A stretch of 64,000 nt of DNA. Origin: Rhea pennata. Lineage: Eukaryota; Chordata; Aves; Rheiformes; Rheidae. Position 1 is the stretch's first letter, and every line of letters starts with the position of its first letter. The stretch is from positions 36,105,155 to 36,169,154 of the forward strand of contig NC_084670.1 of assembly GCF_028389875.1 (NCBI RefSeq). Reading direction: 5' to 3'. Under the pieces are notes generated by a model that was not told the origin of the DNA, searched no databases, and saw nothing but the letters and a program-made list of their open reading frames with translations. Below are positions 35,886-47,771 of this stretch, piece by piece. Made by a program: the position numbers and the translations under genes.

Positions 35886-37879
35886 GGTGTATACATATGC
35901 CTTCTTGACATAGCCTAACACCTGGCATCAAGCATGACCAAGAATCTAGCTGAGAAGAGTTAATGCAAAACAAGTGCCTTTATCCTTTGAGCAAACACTG
36001 TCAACAAAAGAGGAAGTGGTGTCCTCTCTTTGAGCATGGGTGTGGTAAAACACATTCGGTGACCTGGTTCCAATTAGTCTGGTTTTAACCCCCACCCCAT
36101 TCCCCCCCCCACCGCTGCCATCCTTCCCTCTATCCTCTTGCCCTTCCCACCCCCCATGCCCCCCCAAGAAAAAAAGAAAAAATAAAGAAGTCAAAAGACA
36201 TTTTAACTCAGATCAGTTCCCCAGTCTGCTCTGATATGCAAACATCTACACTGGTAGAAGTGGGTGGAAGAAAAATGCTCCTTTCTACAGCAGGGCTGGC
36301 TCCAAGCCCAAATAGAACCAAGCCCGTATGGCATCAGCAGATTGTCTTGACAAAGTTAGCAAAGCAGAAGGGAGACTGAAAAACAGACTAGAGGCTAAAT
36401 TCAAAATTGGAGCTAGACATCAGATGAGAGGCAGCTAGATTAGCTCTACGTTCAGGTAAACTCTTCATAAGCTTGCCTCAGTTTTGCCCCAACCCCAAGC
36501 TACTAGTCTCAAAATGAAGTGTGCTTTAGGAACAAGTCTAGTTTAGAACTCATTAGTGGCTGCAAGAAATGCTGATCTCTTCTAAAACCCATAAAGCTGA
36601 GGAAGGCTGCACACACAAGAACAGGCTGATAAGAAGGTGCAAAAACAAAACCTTCCCATTACAGAAACAAACTCTCTTGGGACACTCCAAGGAAAAGGGT
36701 GTGAGCTAGTGAGGTGAAGCTCTGGAAGCATCAGGTCTGCAATACACTGATGACCTCATTCCCTAGCTTTCCTCTACAGTACAGACATGAGAACAAAAAT
36801 GCTGCAGAAATCTCCTCTCCCACCACCTTTTGCTATGCTCCCTTCGTCTGAAGCATCGCCTAATGGCATACCAGCTGCCTTCAGAAAGGCTCCTGCTCTG
36901 GTCCTTTTCTCAAAGCTGCTCCCCTTTTACCACTCCATTCTTAGGGTGAAAGGCTCAGGCTCAACACCATTCATCCTCTGCTGCAGTACAGATGCCTTTG
37001 GATTGTCCCCACAGCTCGAACTAGTTGAGCAGCATCAGCCCATTCTGCCACCTTCATTTGTCAGCTCCTTTCAGCGCTGAAGCCAGCAGAGCAGACTGTG
37101 CAGGGACCAGGCAGCTGTTGCTGGGAATACCTGCAGGCAACCAGCACCTTCCCCTGCTCTACAACACTTCCAAGTGCAGAGAAATACAGGGGAGAATGGA
37201 GCACTTCTTCAGATTTTACACACTGATGCTCAAGTATTTGGCCACACTACCGCAACAGATTTAAAGCCTATGTAGGGCCTGACCCAGTCAACAAGGGGGG
37301 ACATTTTTCATGCCACGTCCTTTTCACCCCAGCCTTCTAGGCAGGAGCATGAGGACTACAAATACAGAAAATACATTTCTCTAAGCACTTCACTGCATTG
37401 TGCCCTTTACAGGCAGATCGTGCTCCCCAAACTAATGCCAAATCCGCCACTAACCTGCAGAGTCACCTCCGGAAGGGCTCCTTCCCCCTAGTTGTGCCAG
37501 GGAGCTGAGGCATAAGGACACACTAAGTAGGATTCCTGTTGCCAGAATTTGACTCGGAAAAAGAAGGAAGAAAGGTGCCATGCCTGACTGAGGACTACAG
37601 AAAGAAGTGCAAAGATTCAAACGGGCACGGAAGCAGGATCGTAGGGGAAAAAACATCTCCAGACCAAATGACAGTGGGCCCTGGCTAACACAAACCTTTG
37701 GGACCTTGCTTTTCAGCAAAGGAAAAGCCCCCTTTGCTGAAATGGGATCGTTTCTAACATAAATACACGCGCTGTGGGTTACGCTGTCCCTTTCCTCTGT
37801 GAGAGAGTGTTTGACCAGGAGACAAAACAAGGCTAAAGGCGAGCTGGGATCCGATGGATTTTGCCCCCCAATTCTTCCC

Positions 37880-39560
37880 CAGGCAAAGGCTGCTAAAGGC
37901 AGCAACGGCGGCTGCTAAAGGCAGGGTTTGGCTCTCGGGGGTCATTGGAAGCGGAAAAGGCCAGAGGAACGGCCTCGCGCGGCGCTTTGAAGATGGGGCT
38001 TGCCCCAAGCAGGGGAAGGGCTGTGCTACTTGCCTGCGGTAACCGGCATCGCGCTCTGGCTCCAGGGCTTCCCTCCCACCGTTCCTGCGGGGCCAGGTTC
38101 ACACTCCTGCTGCTTCATGCTCTGCTCAGGCTCCGCCGAGCAGCAAGGCGCTCGCAGCGACGCAGATGCGGGTGCCAAGAGGCATTCTCGACGAGGGGCA
38201 TTCCAGGTCCCGCGGTGCTTTCGCACGCTGGTTACACAGCCCATTCGCCGACGCCGAGGGAGCGAACGGCTCGTTTTAAACTCGGCCCGGTGGGAGCTGC
38301 GGCCCGCAGGCCCCGGCCGGGGAGCCGCCGCCGTGCCGGGAGGGCTCCGCCGGCGCGGGGCAGCGGGGGCGCCGCGCCGAGGCGCGTGTGCTGGGCCCGG
38401 GGCCGGGCTGAGGCGCCGGCGGCGCGGCGGCGGCGGCGGGCGGGAGGCTCCCCTCAGGCCGGCGCGGCCCGGGGCGCCGCGGGGGCCCCGGCGGGGCGGG
38501 GGGGGCGAGCCCGGGGCCCTCGCCCGCGTGGCCCCGGGAGCACCGAGGAGCGCCGCCGCCGCCGCCGCGGGGGCCGGGCCCTGCCGGCTCGGCGCCTGCC
38601 CTCGCCTCCGCGGCCGCGCCAGGGCCCAGGCTGGGGCTCCCTGCCGGGCGCCGCCGACGCCCCCCTTCAGCCGGGCGCCGAGAGCGCGGGGCCTCCCCGC
38701 CGCTGCAGCCGCCGCCGCAGCCGCCGCCGCCCCGGCGCTTCCTCGGCCCGCGGCGGGGGGCGGTGCCGCGGGGCGGCCCGAGCTCCCCGAGGCGGCCTCT
38801 GCGCTCGGGCGGGGTCTTTCCCTCCCCGGCGAGAAAGGCGGGTGTCAGCGGCTCCCGCGTGCGCGGAGCGTCGCGCAGCTGCCGCGAGTCCCGACCCGGC
38901 GCTGCCGTGTCCGCGGGTCTGTTCTCCGCGGAGGTGGCGGGCGGGTCGCGGCTTCCGCGCGCTGCGAGTTCCCGCGGGGGTGCCGGGAGCCAGCGCTTGC
39001 TCCCAGCACGTCTCTGCTGCGCGAGGGGAAGGCTCCTGCGCCGCGAGCGAGCGGGGAAAACGCTGGTGCTTGCTCGGAGCAGCGCTGGGTGCGGCCTCCC
39101 GGCAGCGGCGGCCTCTGGAAAGCCGCGGCTGCAGCCTGTCCTCGCTGCTGCCAGAAGCCCTTCGGCAGGCGTCAGGCAGCTGATCCTGTGTTCCAGGCGT
39201 GAAGCGCAGCGTGCTGTTTCCCTTGGAAAATATGCTGGTTGTCCTGGGGTTCGGCACGGAGTATTTTCAGCCGAGGAAGGGAGAGGAATGACCTCCTCCC
39301 GACAGCGAGGGCCCGGTGCCCGGGGGGTGAAGCACCACCCTTGCTGCGTCCCCGTGTGAGAAAGCTCTCGCCGCGCCGCCTGCCCGTGAGAAGACTTGTG
39401 AGCAGCCGCGGTGTCCGACTGCCTTCTCTTCTGCCGAGACTCTGCCTTCCTTTGCTTTCTTCCTTAATAACGCCCGTAAGTTCCCAAGGGAAAGGACGAT
39501 TAGCTTAGGGAGTGTTTTAGCTGCCTCTGGTTTATGTTTGTGGCCCGCGTTTCACAGCCC
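37880..39560. promoter_or_regulatory. CpG island at the palindrome centre
   Basis: Extremely GC- and CpG-rich, with runs such as CGCCGCCGCCGCCGCCGC near 38,550-38,720, flanked by AT-rich DNA. Vertebrate CpG islands mark promoters. A consensus-like donor (CCCGTAAGTT) near 39,474 could end a plus-strand first exon that would read into the right arm. Long open frames across the island (for example 37,945-39,183) are Arg/Ala/Gly-rich in several frames at once, as expected for GC-rich DNA lacking stops. No coding exon is assigned. Confidence 0.75.
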
Positions 39561-41067
39561 GGGGGAAGCTCTGCGTGCGCGAGTGGGGTAGTTGTGGTGA
39601 GCCCAGGGAGCTGCGAGCGCTTCTTCCCAGGCGCCGGTGGAGCCTGCGTTGCGGTATGCGTTTGGGAGTGTTTCAGAGCAAGCCAAGCCCGAGAAGCTGC
39701 TTTTTGTAAGTAAACCGAGACCAGGCAGTTCTCGGTTGCTTTTCGCTTTCGCTTTCTCTACAGTCCAGCGGAGTGTGAAATATTTCTGCTGATGCATTCA
39801 CAGTCGCTCTTTTGAGTCATGCTAAATTGCCGCGGGACGGAAGGCGAACGAGTGCGCGGAGACTCGGGAATGGCTGTTGCTTAGAGCAGTTGGGCGCGGG
39901 TTTGTAAGCAGTCTGGCGCAGCAGGCTACTGCTGCTGCTGCTCAGCAGAGATGGCCCTTTCTCCACGCGTGGGAACCAAGCGGCTGCGGGAGGCTTCATG
40001 GTGCCGCCGTGACAGGAGCTCGCCTTCAGCACATTCACATTCCGTGCTTCTCTTTGCTTGTGGGCTGAGAAAGCTTCCTCGGTGCAGTTTCGGGAGGATT
40101 TCCCTGAGGTCTTGCTCCCCCGCAGCCTGTCGTTTTTCCTCGGGGGAAGCTCCCAGCACTGTTAGTGCACGTGGGGCAGTCCGAAAGGGCGCAGCCGCTG
40201 GACTGTGCCCCTGTCCGGGGCGCGAGTTTGGTAGCTGAATTTCAGCAGAGTGCGGGGACGATATTTTCCTTCTGTGTTGCAGGGTACCCGGAGAAGAATT
40301 GTACTTGTTCACAGAAAATAGGAATATTTACGTAACCAAAGCTTTCCTTCTCCCTGCCGGCGGAACAGACTGCTAGGTGTGGCGAATTGCTTGCCTGTAG
40401 CTAAATCATGACATTGTTGTTAACGTTTGTATAGCTTCGGGCTTGTGTTTATCTTCGAGAGCTTGCAAACACTTTCTTTTTGCTCTCCTTGTGTCCTCCT
40501 AATGGCTCTGGCAGCCTGACTGATGCTTAGTTATCTCTTAGTTTGTCCCTGCGCTGTGCTCCCGGTTGGTCTTTGAAGGTCGCAGTTCTGGTGCTTCAGC
40601 AGAGGAAGACATTGCCTCTTGCCTGCTGACGGGCATTTCTTCTCTCTTTGCCTTTGGCCAAGGAACTTCCTTGTTTCTTTAGTAATGAGATGGGGGGTGG
40701 GGGTGGGGGTGACAGGAACTGCCCTGGCTGGCCGCAGAATGTACCCCAGACCTCTGCGGTGCAGTATAGCTGCATGATAGTAGTGCAATGTTGAGAGCCT
40801 TAATGAAGTGACTAAAAAAGGGCTTGGTGCCAGTCGTGCCGTAGGCAGCACTTTGCTTATGCTGAAGGGAGGAACAGGCTCTGAGGCCGAAGACGCCTTT
40901 GCATCGTGGATGGGAGCACGCCCTTGTCCAAAGCCCGTCTGGTGTCTTCATTTCAGCTGCAGCCCTCTGGCGGGGTCAGCGGAGGGCTTCTACTTGGAAG
41001 TCAGTTAAAATCTCAGCTCTGCAGCGCCCTCCTGCAAGGATATTTTGGGGGGCGGTGGCAGTGTTAT

Positions 41068-41368
41068 AAGCTCAACGAATCATGGTCTCAGGGGGCGTAT
41101 TAGGTAGAAGGATCTCCACTGTCCCCGGCGCCTGTTAAAGGAATGCCTGCTTCTTAATGCTACCTCGGTATTAAGGAGTTTTATTTTCCGTTTTTTCGGT
41201 ACCTTTTCCGGCACCCTGAATGGGATACAGCTTCTGAGTCTCAACAGATCCGTCGGCTCGCAGCATCTCCAGCTGGCACTGAAGGATTTTCGGGGAGAAC
41301 CTCTGATCCTGAGACCCAAGAGCTCCGAGCAAGGTCCCAAGCTGAAAGGTAAAGGCATTCCTCTCTCT

Positions 41369-41399
<31 letters not shown>

Positions 41400-44300
41400 G
41401 AAAAAAAAGGGGGGGAGGGATGGGGTGAATCCTGAGGCAGGTTGTCTGTCCATAAGACGTGGTGAAAGCCTTGCAGGATTGGGCTCTGAAGGTACCTAAA
41501 GGAAGGGAGGGTAAGGTAACTCTGTCAGGCCTAAGCCTGCAGATTGATTTAAAGGTATCTGGTATTGGGCAGCCGCACTGTCTTCTCGTCTTCTCTTCTT
41601 TCTGTTCCTTCTTTCCTCTGTTGCTCCGCGTGTTGCGCTGTTGCTGCAGTTAGTACGGTTGTTCCAGTTGCTAGTTCCGGTTGTTATGTTTATTACGGGG
41701 TGGGAAATGTTCTGCGCCTGAAAGAGGAAATTTAAGAGCTCCCGAATTAGGGCGCATTATGAGGCGTAGGTGTCAAATGGAGGGTGGACCTCCTATCAGA
41801 GAAACAGCTCGAAGCAACTTACATTATTTTGCTGCAGGGAAGGGTAGTGGGATGAAGTGCGCACAAGGGTATGAAGTGCGCATAAAGGGATAAAGAGGCT
41901 CGGCAAGGGTTGCCTTAATTGACCAGAGGGGTCAGAGCCGAGTGCGCACAAAGGTGCAAGTATAAAGGTGGAGGCTGGAGTTTCTAGGTAGCTGGCCTGG
42001 GGTCAAGCCAATCCACCATTCCTCCCCGTAGCCCTTTGGGGTGTGCATTTTGAAACACTGGGATATCTTTGTAGAAGCTACTGTGATTAATATGTGTAAG
42101 TTGGAATGGCTAAGTTGGAATGTGATGAGCAATGGCCAGAAAATGTGACCTTGAACTGTAATACTGGTCTACAGAAGGTATATAAAAGCAATAATTCTGG
42201 TCATCCGAAGAAGGATGACAGAGCCCCAGAGCCCAGAAAACACCAACCTGAATATGTTAGAGGAGTCAAATATGGAACGGAGGGGAGCGGGGGAGAAAAC
42301 CAGAATTTGCGCAGCTGATCCCCTGGTTCCATTAAAGCTGGGGAATGAAACTGTAGATTTTTTTATTAGATAGTGGAGCCGCTCATTCAGTGATAACGAG
42401 TTGTAAAGGACCCTTAAGTAAGACGACTACTACTACCAGGGTTGGGGCTATGGGGAGGAAAACCTGGAGGCCATTTTTGCAAGCAGTGGAATGTACAATT
42501 GGAGGTACTAAACGGACTCATGAGTTTCTCTAGCTGCCAGTGTTCCCTGCCTTTATTAGGACGGGATTTACTATGCAAATTCATGTGCAGATAAGCTTTT
42601 CCAAGAGTTCCGTGCAGCTCCACAGCCCTCCAGAACTGGCATGGGGAGTGCAAATCTGCCTTTTGATGGAGTCGGCTCTGTGGAATAACGGTGCAAGTAT
42701 CCCTTCAAGTGTATTGGATGCAGTGATTCCCCTGCTCTGGGCCTTGACAAAGCCGGGGAAAGGGAAGAACGCGACCCTAGTCAAAATAGAGCTACAGCTG
42801 GGAGCAAAGCCGGTTTAGGGTGCATCAGGACCCTGCCAAGCTAGGAGCACATAGAGGATTGGAACCCCTAATTAATACCTTCTTGCAAAATGGCTTGCTT
42901 AGAGAGTGTTGATCTGAATTCAACACACCAATCCTGCCAGTAAGAAAATCGCGTTTGCAAGAATATCAGCTGGTCCAGGGCCTAAGGGCAGTGAACCAGG
43001 TAACAAAAGATATACACGCAACCATGCCAAACCCATATATTCTTTTAGCCTTGGTGCCTGAGACTAACACTTGTTTTACGGTGCTAGATTTAAAAGATGC
43101 TTTTTTCCTGTATTCCCGTAGAAGAGCAAAGCCAGACAATTTTTGCCTTTGAATGGGGATGTCCCACTACGAGGAGGAAGGAGCAGTTATGCTGGACGGT
43201 GGTTCTTCAAGGATTCAAGAATAGTCCTACCCTGTCTGGTGAGATCTTGGCCCAGTGGCGGGAAGGTAGTCAAATGCCACTCTTTTACGGTCTGTGGATG
43301 GCATCTTGATTGGAGCTGACTCAGAGCAACTATGGCTAGAAGCGACAGTGAGTCTGTTAAATTTTTGTGGGGGAGGGACTTGCCGGGTGTTGTGCTTCAA
43401 AGAAGAAGGCTCAGATTGCGAAGAAGGAAGCAATGTAAAGTATGGACAAGAGCTGTTAAGATTGTTACAGGCAATAATGGAACCCAAAGAAGTAGCTATA
43501 ATGCATTGCAAAGCCCACCAGCAAGGAAGTAGGGAAGTGGCACAAGGTAAAAGGAGAGCAGATACAGTAGCCGGGAAGAGCAGTGTTAGCGGGACAAGTG
43601 ATTGGAGCTCTAATACCCAGTGGAAAGATATAACTGAGACTGAGACCTGCTGAATATTCAGACAATGAAAATGAATTGTCAGGAAGGCTGAAATGTACAA
43701 AAAATGCTGAAGGGTAGTGGCTCACTCCAAATGGACAAGTTTTAACTACTGGCAAAATGATGGAAGTGCTCCCTAAGAGACTGCACGAGGAAACTCAGGT
43801 GGGAGCAGATGCTACGATAAGCAGTGCAAAAAGATACGCTGTGGAGTCAAAGATGCAATCTAATGCTGACCTTATTGTAAAAAGATGCCGCAGCTGTTGT
43901 GCAGGTAACCCCCAAATTTAGAAGAAGCCACCAATGGGAGAAGTAAGAAGAGGATTAACCCCAGGGGAACAGTGGCAGATAGATTTCTCTGAATTGCCTA
44001 AATGTGGTCATACTGATTTGTTTTGGTAGATACCTTTTCTGGCTGGGAAGCTTTCCCATGCTCCACCAGTGGCGCAAAAGAAGTGATTGGGATTTTACTA
44101 CAAGAAATAATTCCTCGATTTGGGATGCCTGAAGGTATAAAATGAGGTCCATTGTCTGAGGACATCTGGGATGTAGTTCAGGGAACATGAGAGTTTTTAC
44201 ACACTCAGACCGTAGAAGGGCAGCGCAGCTTAGTAAAATTTGTCAAGAAACATCTCTAAAGTGGCCAGTAGCTTTTCCAATAGCGCTTTTGAGGATTCAG

Positions 44301-44787
44301 ATACAGCCCAGGACAAGAACTAGGATCATCCCTTACGAGGTGCTGTACGGAAAACCGTACCAGGTCCCCTTAATACCTGGGGAACCCCATATAGTGGGTG
44401 AGGCAGACTTACGCTTATATTTGATCTCCCTAGAAAAGGCTGTGGTAGCCCGCCCTTAGAGGAGATACGTCATTCTCGCTGGACCACTCGCTTTGGACAC
44501 TCGGGTCCACCTGTATCAGCCAGGTGATTGGCTTTACCTGAAATCCTGGAACTCAGAAACCCTCCAGGAAAAGTGGAAAGGCCTGCGACAGGTACTTTTG
44601 ACAACATATGCCTCCCTCAGATTAGAGGGAGTGGAGCCCTGGGTCCACTGTACGCAAGTAAAATTGTCTCCACGCCCTGTTCAGTGGCCCACAGTTGCAA
44701 CTAAGGACCCGCTCAAACTAAAACTCCAGAGGGTGAACCTCTGAAGGACTGAGCATCAGGATGCAGGGATTATTCTGATGATGATGT
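41068..44787 (+). mobile_element. Inner defective provirus, right arm
   Basis: Mirror of the left inner provirus in plus orientation: truncated LTR (41,068-41,200), primer site (about 41,205-41,225), leader, gag remnant (42,106-42,318), protease remnant (42,352-42,380), RT (42,955-43,307), RNase H (about 43,420-43,550), integrase tail (44,187-44,744). The LTR here resembles the 30.6-kb LTR more than its own positional partner ('CTCAGGGGGCGTATTAGGT'). U3 upstream of 41,068 is missing. Confidence 0.85.
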
Positions 44788-45522
44788 TTGTGATATTAAT
44801 CCTGGTCATCCTGGTATGACACCTATCTGCCTCTAGAGACCCCCGTGACTCCGAAAAACAGCCCCTCGTGGACTCAATGCACACACGTAATGATATGTAA
44901 GTATAAAAGCGAATTCTTGGAAAAGTAATGAATACCCAAATTAATTCCAGGAATTGTAATGAATGTGTATGAGGGGTATCGGCTAAAAGCTCAACAAATT
45001 GTGGTCTCAGGGGGCGTATTAGGTGGAAGGATCCGCTATGCCCCCGGCACCTATTAAAGGAATGCCTGCTTTTTCATGCTACCTTGGTGTTAAGGAGTTT
45101 TATTTTCCATTCTTTTGGGTAACCTTTTCTGGCACCCCAGATGGGACATTGCTTCTGAGTCTCGATGGATCCATGGGATCGCTGCATCTCCAGCTGGCAC
45201 TGAGGGATTGTCAGGGAGAACCTCTGATCCCCGGACCCGAGACCTCCGAGCAAGGTCCCCTGCTGAAAGGTAAAGGCATTCCTCTTAAAAGAAAGAAAAG
45301 GGAAAAAAAGAAGGGAGATCCTGAGGCAGGATACCTGTCCGTAGGATGTGGCAGTGAAAGCCTTGCAGGATTGGCCTCTAAAGGTAGCTAAAGCAAGGGA
45401 GGGTAAGGTAACTCTGACAAGCGTGGAAGGATCCACTACGTCCCTAGCGCCTGTTAAAGGAATGCCTGCTCCTTAATGCTACACTGGTGTTAAGGAGTTT
45501 TGTTTTCCACTTTTTCGGAACA
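44787..45522 (+). mobile_element. LTR cluster, right arm
   Basis: Mirror of 30,225-30,960: U3 with TATAAAAG at about 44,901-44,909, the LTR end, a primer site at 45,130-45,147, the leader, then a further LTR tail to 45,522. Confidence 0.75.
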
Positions 45523-45900
45523 CCTATGGCAGGGCAGATTGACCTGAGAGCGTGGAGGTGGTACGCTGTGAAGGGCTTGTGCCCAGTGTTGTCCCTGCTT
45601 GGGCCTTCTGAGTCCCTGGGGTTTTTCTCTGCTTGTGTGTCACCCACCAGTCCTTGTGTTGCGGTAAGGTTCTCTGCTAACAGCCCTGCTGACAGCTAGC
45701 AGACCTGAGATGGGGCTCCTGGAGAAGTGACTTTGGGTAAGCCTGTGCTCCAGGATGAATGCGAGGCAGCTATTTTGCTTGGCTGTGTTGCATGTATTAA
45801 CACTGAGAGATTATGCTTGTGTGCCCCCTGGGCTTAAGTCTTCTGCTTGGGTGGCAGCTTTTGGTGAGTCTCTCACCTGATGTCTCCTTCTGGCTTCTAG

Positions 45901-46087
45901 GTTTTTAAATGAGCAAGACCTGGGCAAAGCCACAAAAGGAGCTGTTGCCAAACCAATCTGAAGAGCTTGCCTGGCAACAGAAGGGAGAAGGCAGCTCTGA
46001 GGAGCTGAGCGATGTGAGAGGTGATGTAACAGCAGACCCTGCTGTTGAGACTCTGGAGGCAAGGAAGCGGTAGGACAGGAAATCTCG
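45901..46087 (+). CDS. Candidate exon of unknown gene, right arm cassette
   Basis: Preceded by a good acceptor (TCTCCTTCTGGCTTCTAG) and followed by GTGAGT. It contains ATG at 45,909 and a 54-codon frame to TAG at 46,071-46,073, hydrophilic and Glu-rich ('QSEELAWQQKGEGSSEEL'). It could also be a non-coding exon. The identical mirror is at 29,660-29,846 on the minus strand. No family recognised. Confidence 0.35.
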
Positions 46088-46370
46088 GTGAGTGGGGAGA
46101 AGGTGGTGCCCTAGAAAGGGAGAGCTGCACACTTGAGGGAGTCGGAAGGGGCCACGAGGAGGCTGGACTTAGTCCGTAGTAGCCCATGTGTGAGGATGCT
46201 GAGCTGTCCCTCTTGTGAGCCCTGTCCCCGAGATGCAGTTGTGAAGAGCTGCATTTCAGGCCAGCGCCTGCTCTCCCAAGCACACCAATGCTGTGGAGGT
46301 GCTGGGAGAAATGCTGCAGCAGTGAGGATCTGCAGAGGGTGCGGTGAGGTGAGGCTGCAGGAGAAACAGA

Positions 46371-46664
46371 TTGCGGAACCTCCTGCTCCTCGCGGGCTTG
46401 GCTCCTGAGCACACTCCTGCAAACTGCCTGGGTGGTGCATTTGCAGAGGGCTGCCACCAAGTGCGGGGCACTGCGCAGAAAGGAGGAAAATGTGTGCAGA
46501 AGGAATCACCTGAAGCCAGAGTCCCTGCAGGGGACAGGCAGATGAGCGAACTGGTTCGTGTGACAGATTTACGTAGTGCTGGTCCCTCAGTTGAGTGTCA
46601 AAAAGCACAGCTGTACGGCCGTGGAGGCTTCAAGGACAGCTTCCAGTGTGTTCGTTGCCTTTGA
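46371..46664 (+). CDS. Candidate terminal exon of unknown gene, right arm cassette
   Basis: An open frame ends with a stop at 46,662-46,664, 80 nt before a poly(A) signal AATAAA (46,745-46,750), as in a last exon. The translated tail '...GRGGFKDSFQCVRCL' has no match I recognise. The 294-bp frame is unchanged between the arms (mirror 29,083-29,376), but that reflects overall arm identity and not selection. Confidence 0.35.
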   Translation: MRNLLLLAGLAPEHTPANCLGGAFAEGCHQVRGTAQKGGKCVQKESPEARVPAGDRQMSELVRVTDLRSAGPSVECQKAQLYGRGGFKDSFQCVRCL

Positions 46665-46744
46665 TGGAGTCTTGCAAATGACTCCATGCTTTTCCGCATG
46701 TCTTTCCTGCTTGCCAGCCCATGACCTTGCAGGGAGAAGTTGTC

Positions 46745-46750
46745 AATAAA
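46745..46750 (+). terminator. Candidate poly(A) signal, right arm cassette
   Basis: AATAAA follows the candidate terminal exon and precedes a GTGCT pentanucleotide run (46,770-46,797) that could act as GU-rich downstream sequence. Mirror at 28,997-29,002. Confidence 0.4.
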
Positions 46751-47282
46751 GCCAAAGGACAGAAGAGGGGCTGTGCTGTGCTGTGCTGTGCTGTGGGGAG
46801 GGCCTAGACTAATGGTCGCCCTGTGAGTTGGGTAGACTTTGCTGGCAGTGCCTGTACAGAGGTCAGGGTCAGGCTCTTTGAGTCCAGTGGCTGGAGGCAG
46901 TTGTAGCGGGGAGCTCACAGTGGTGGTGTTCCTTGATGTGCTGTACCTCTAGTAGCATGAATTAGTTCTATTAGCTTGAGCAGTAGCATTCTTTTGATGC
47001 ATAACTAAGACACGGTTTTGTAAGTCAGTTTTGTTGCCTGAAGGATTAGGATTGACTCCCAAGCATGCTGGTGTAAAGAAGAAGAAAGAAAACAGCCTGT
47101 TGCCTGCCGTGGCCGAGGAATGGAGCTGTTAATGTAGGCTTGGTTGGGAAAAGCAGGCGCTGGAGTTGAATGTCGTGTGACTGACTGTCCAGTCAGCGGA
47201 TGCCTCCTGGGCTGTTGCGTGGGGTTTCCTCTGATCTCCGGTCCATCTGAAATGCCTCCTCTCTGTTTGTCTTGCGCTGTAG

Positions 47283-47457
47283 TTGCCACTTGAGGAGGAA
47301 GAGTGTCAGAGAAAAATGGTGGCTTTTGTCCAGACAAGTTCCAAATAAAGAGGAAAACGGCACAAGAGCAACTGGCAAAAACTGCGGTTTCTCTCTGCCT
47401 TGCCCACACAGAGAAGGAGAAGAAAGTGACCCAGAGGCTGGAGATGCCACAACAAGT
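47283..47457 (+). CDS. Candidate exon of unknown gene, right arm cassette
   Basis: The acceptor is pyrimidine-rich TCTGTTTGTCTTGCGCTGTAG and the donor GTAAGT is near-perfect. One frame is open throughout ('RRKSVREKWWLLSRQ...'). Mirror 28,290-28,464 on the minus strand. One base differs between the arms in this stretch (Ser or Asn in the frame read). Function unknown; a long non-coding RNA exon is equally possible. Confidence 0.35.
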
Positions 47458-47771
47458 GTAAGTTTATGCCAGCTCCTGCCAAGGCCCAGGGGAGTGCAGC
47501 AGCATGGATTGCTGTGCTGCAGGGTTGCAGATCCTGGGTCTCGGGTGGATGCGGCACCCTCTGCTCGTTGCAGGATTATGTAGTTGCCACCTTTTACCAT
47601 AGGAATTGTGCTGTTCCCACCTGAGATTGTTGCAGGAATTACACAGTCACCACCTGCTGCCGTAGGCATTACGCAGTATCATTGGATACCTGCGGGACTG
47701 TTGAGTAGTGTATCAGTAGTAACGTTGCAGGATTTTGTGTTCCATTTCTTGAAAGTCATGTTATCAGCATT

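Larger units (their letters stand above)
34703..41067. other. Palindrome spacer (single-copy centre)
   Basis: A 6.4-kb sequence unique within the window, between the arms. It contains 390 bp of LTR U3 (to about 35,090), a diverged relative of the arm cassette (about 35,575-35,790), a short AT-repeat hairpin (35,838-35,885), ordinary non-coding DNA (36,000-37,850) and the CpG island. From 39,560 to 41,067 there is no recognised gene; one plausible acceptor lies near 40,282. Confidence 0.8.

Noticed and set aside
37945..39202. Two overlapping open frames of 400 or more codons in the CpG island
   Set aside because: Both are Arg/Ala/Gly/Pro-rich and overlap in different frames, as expected for CpG-island sequence lacking AT-rich stop codons. 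No recognised domain.
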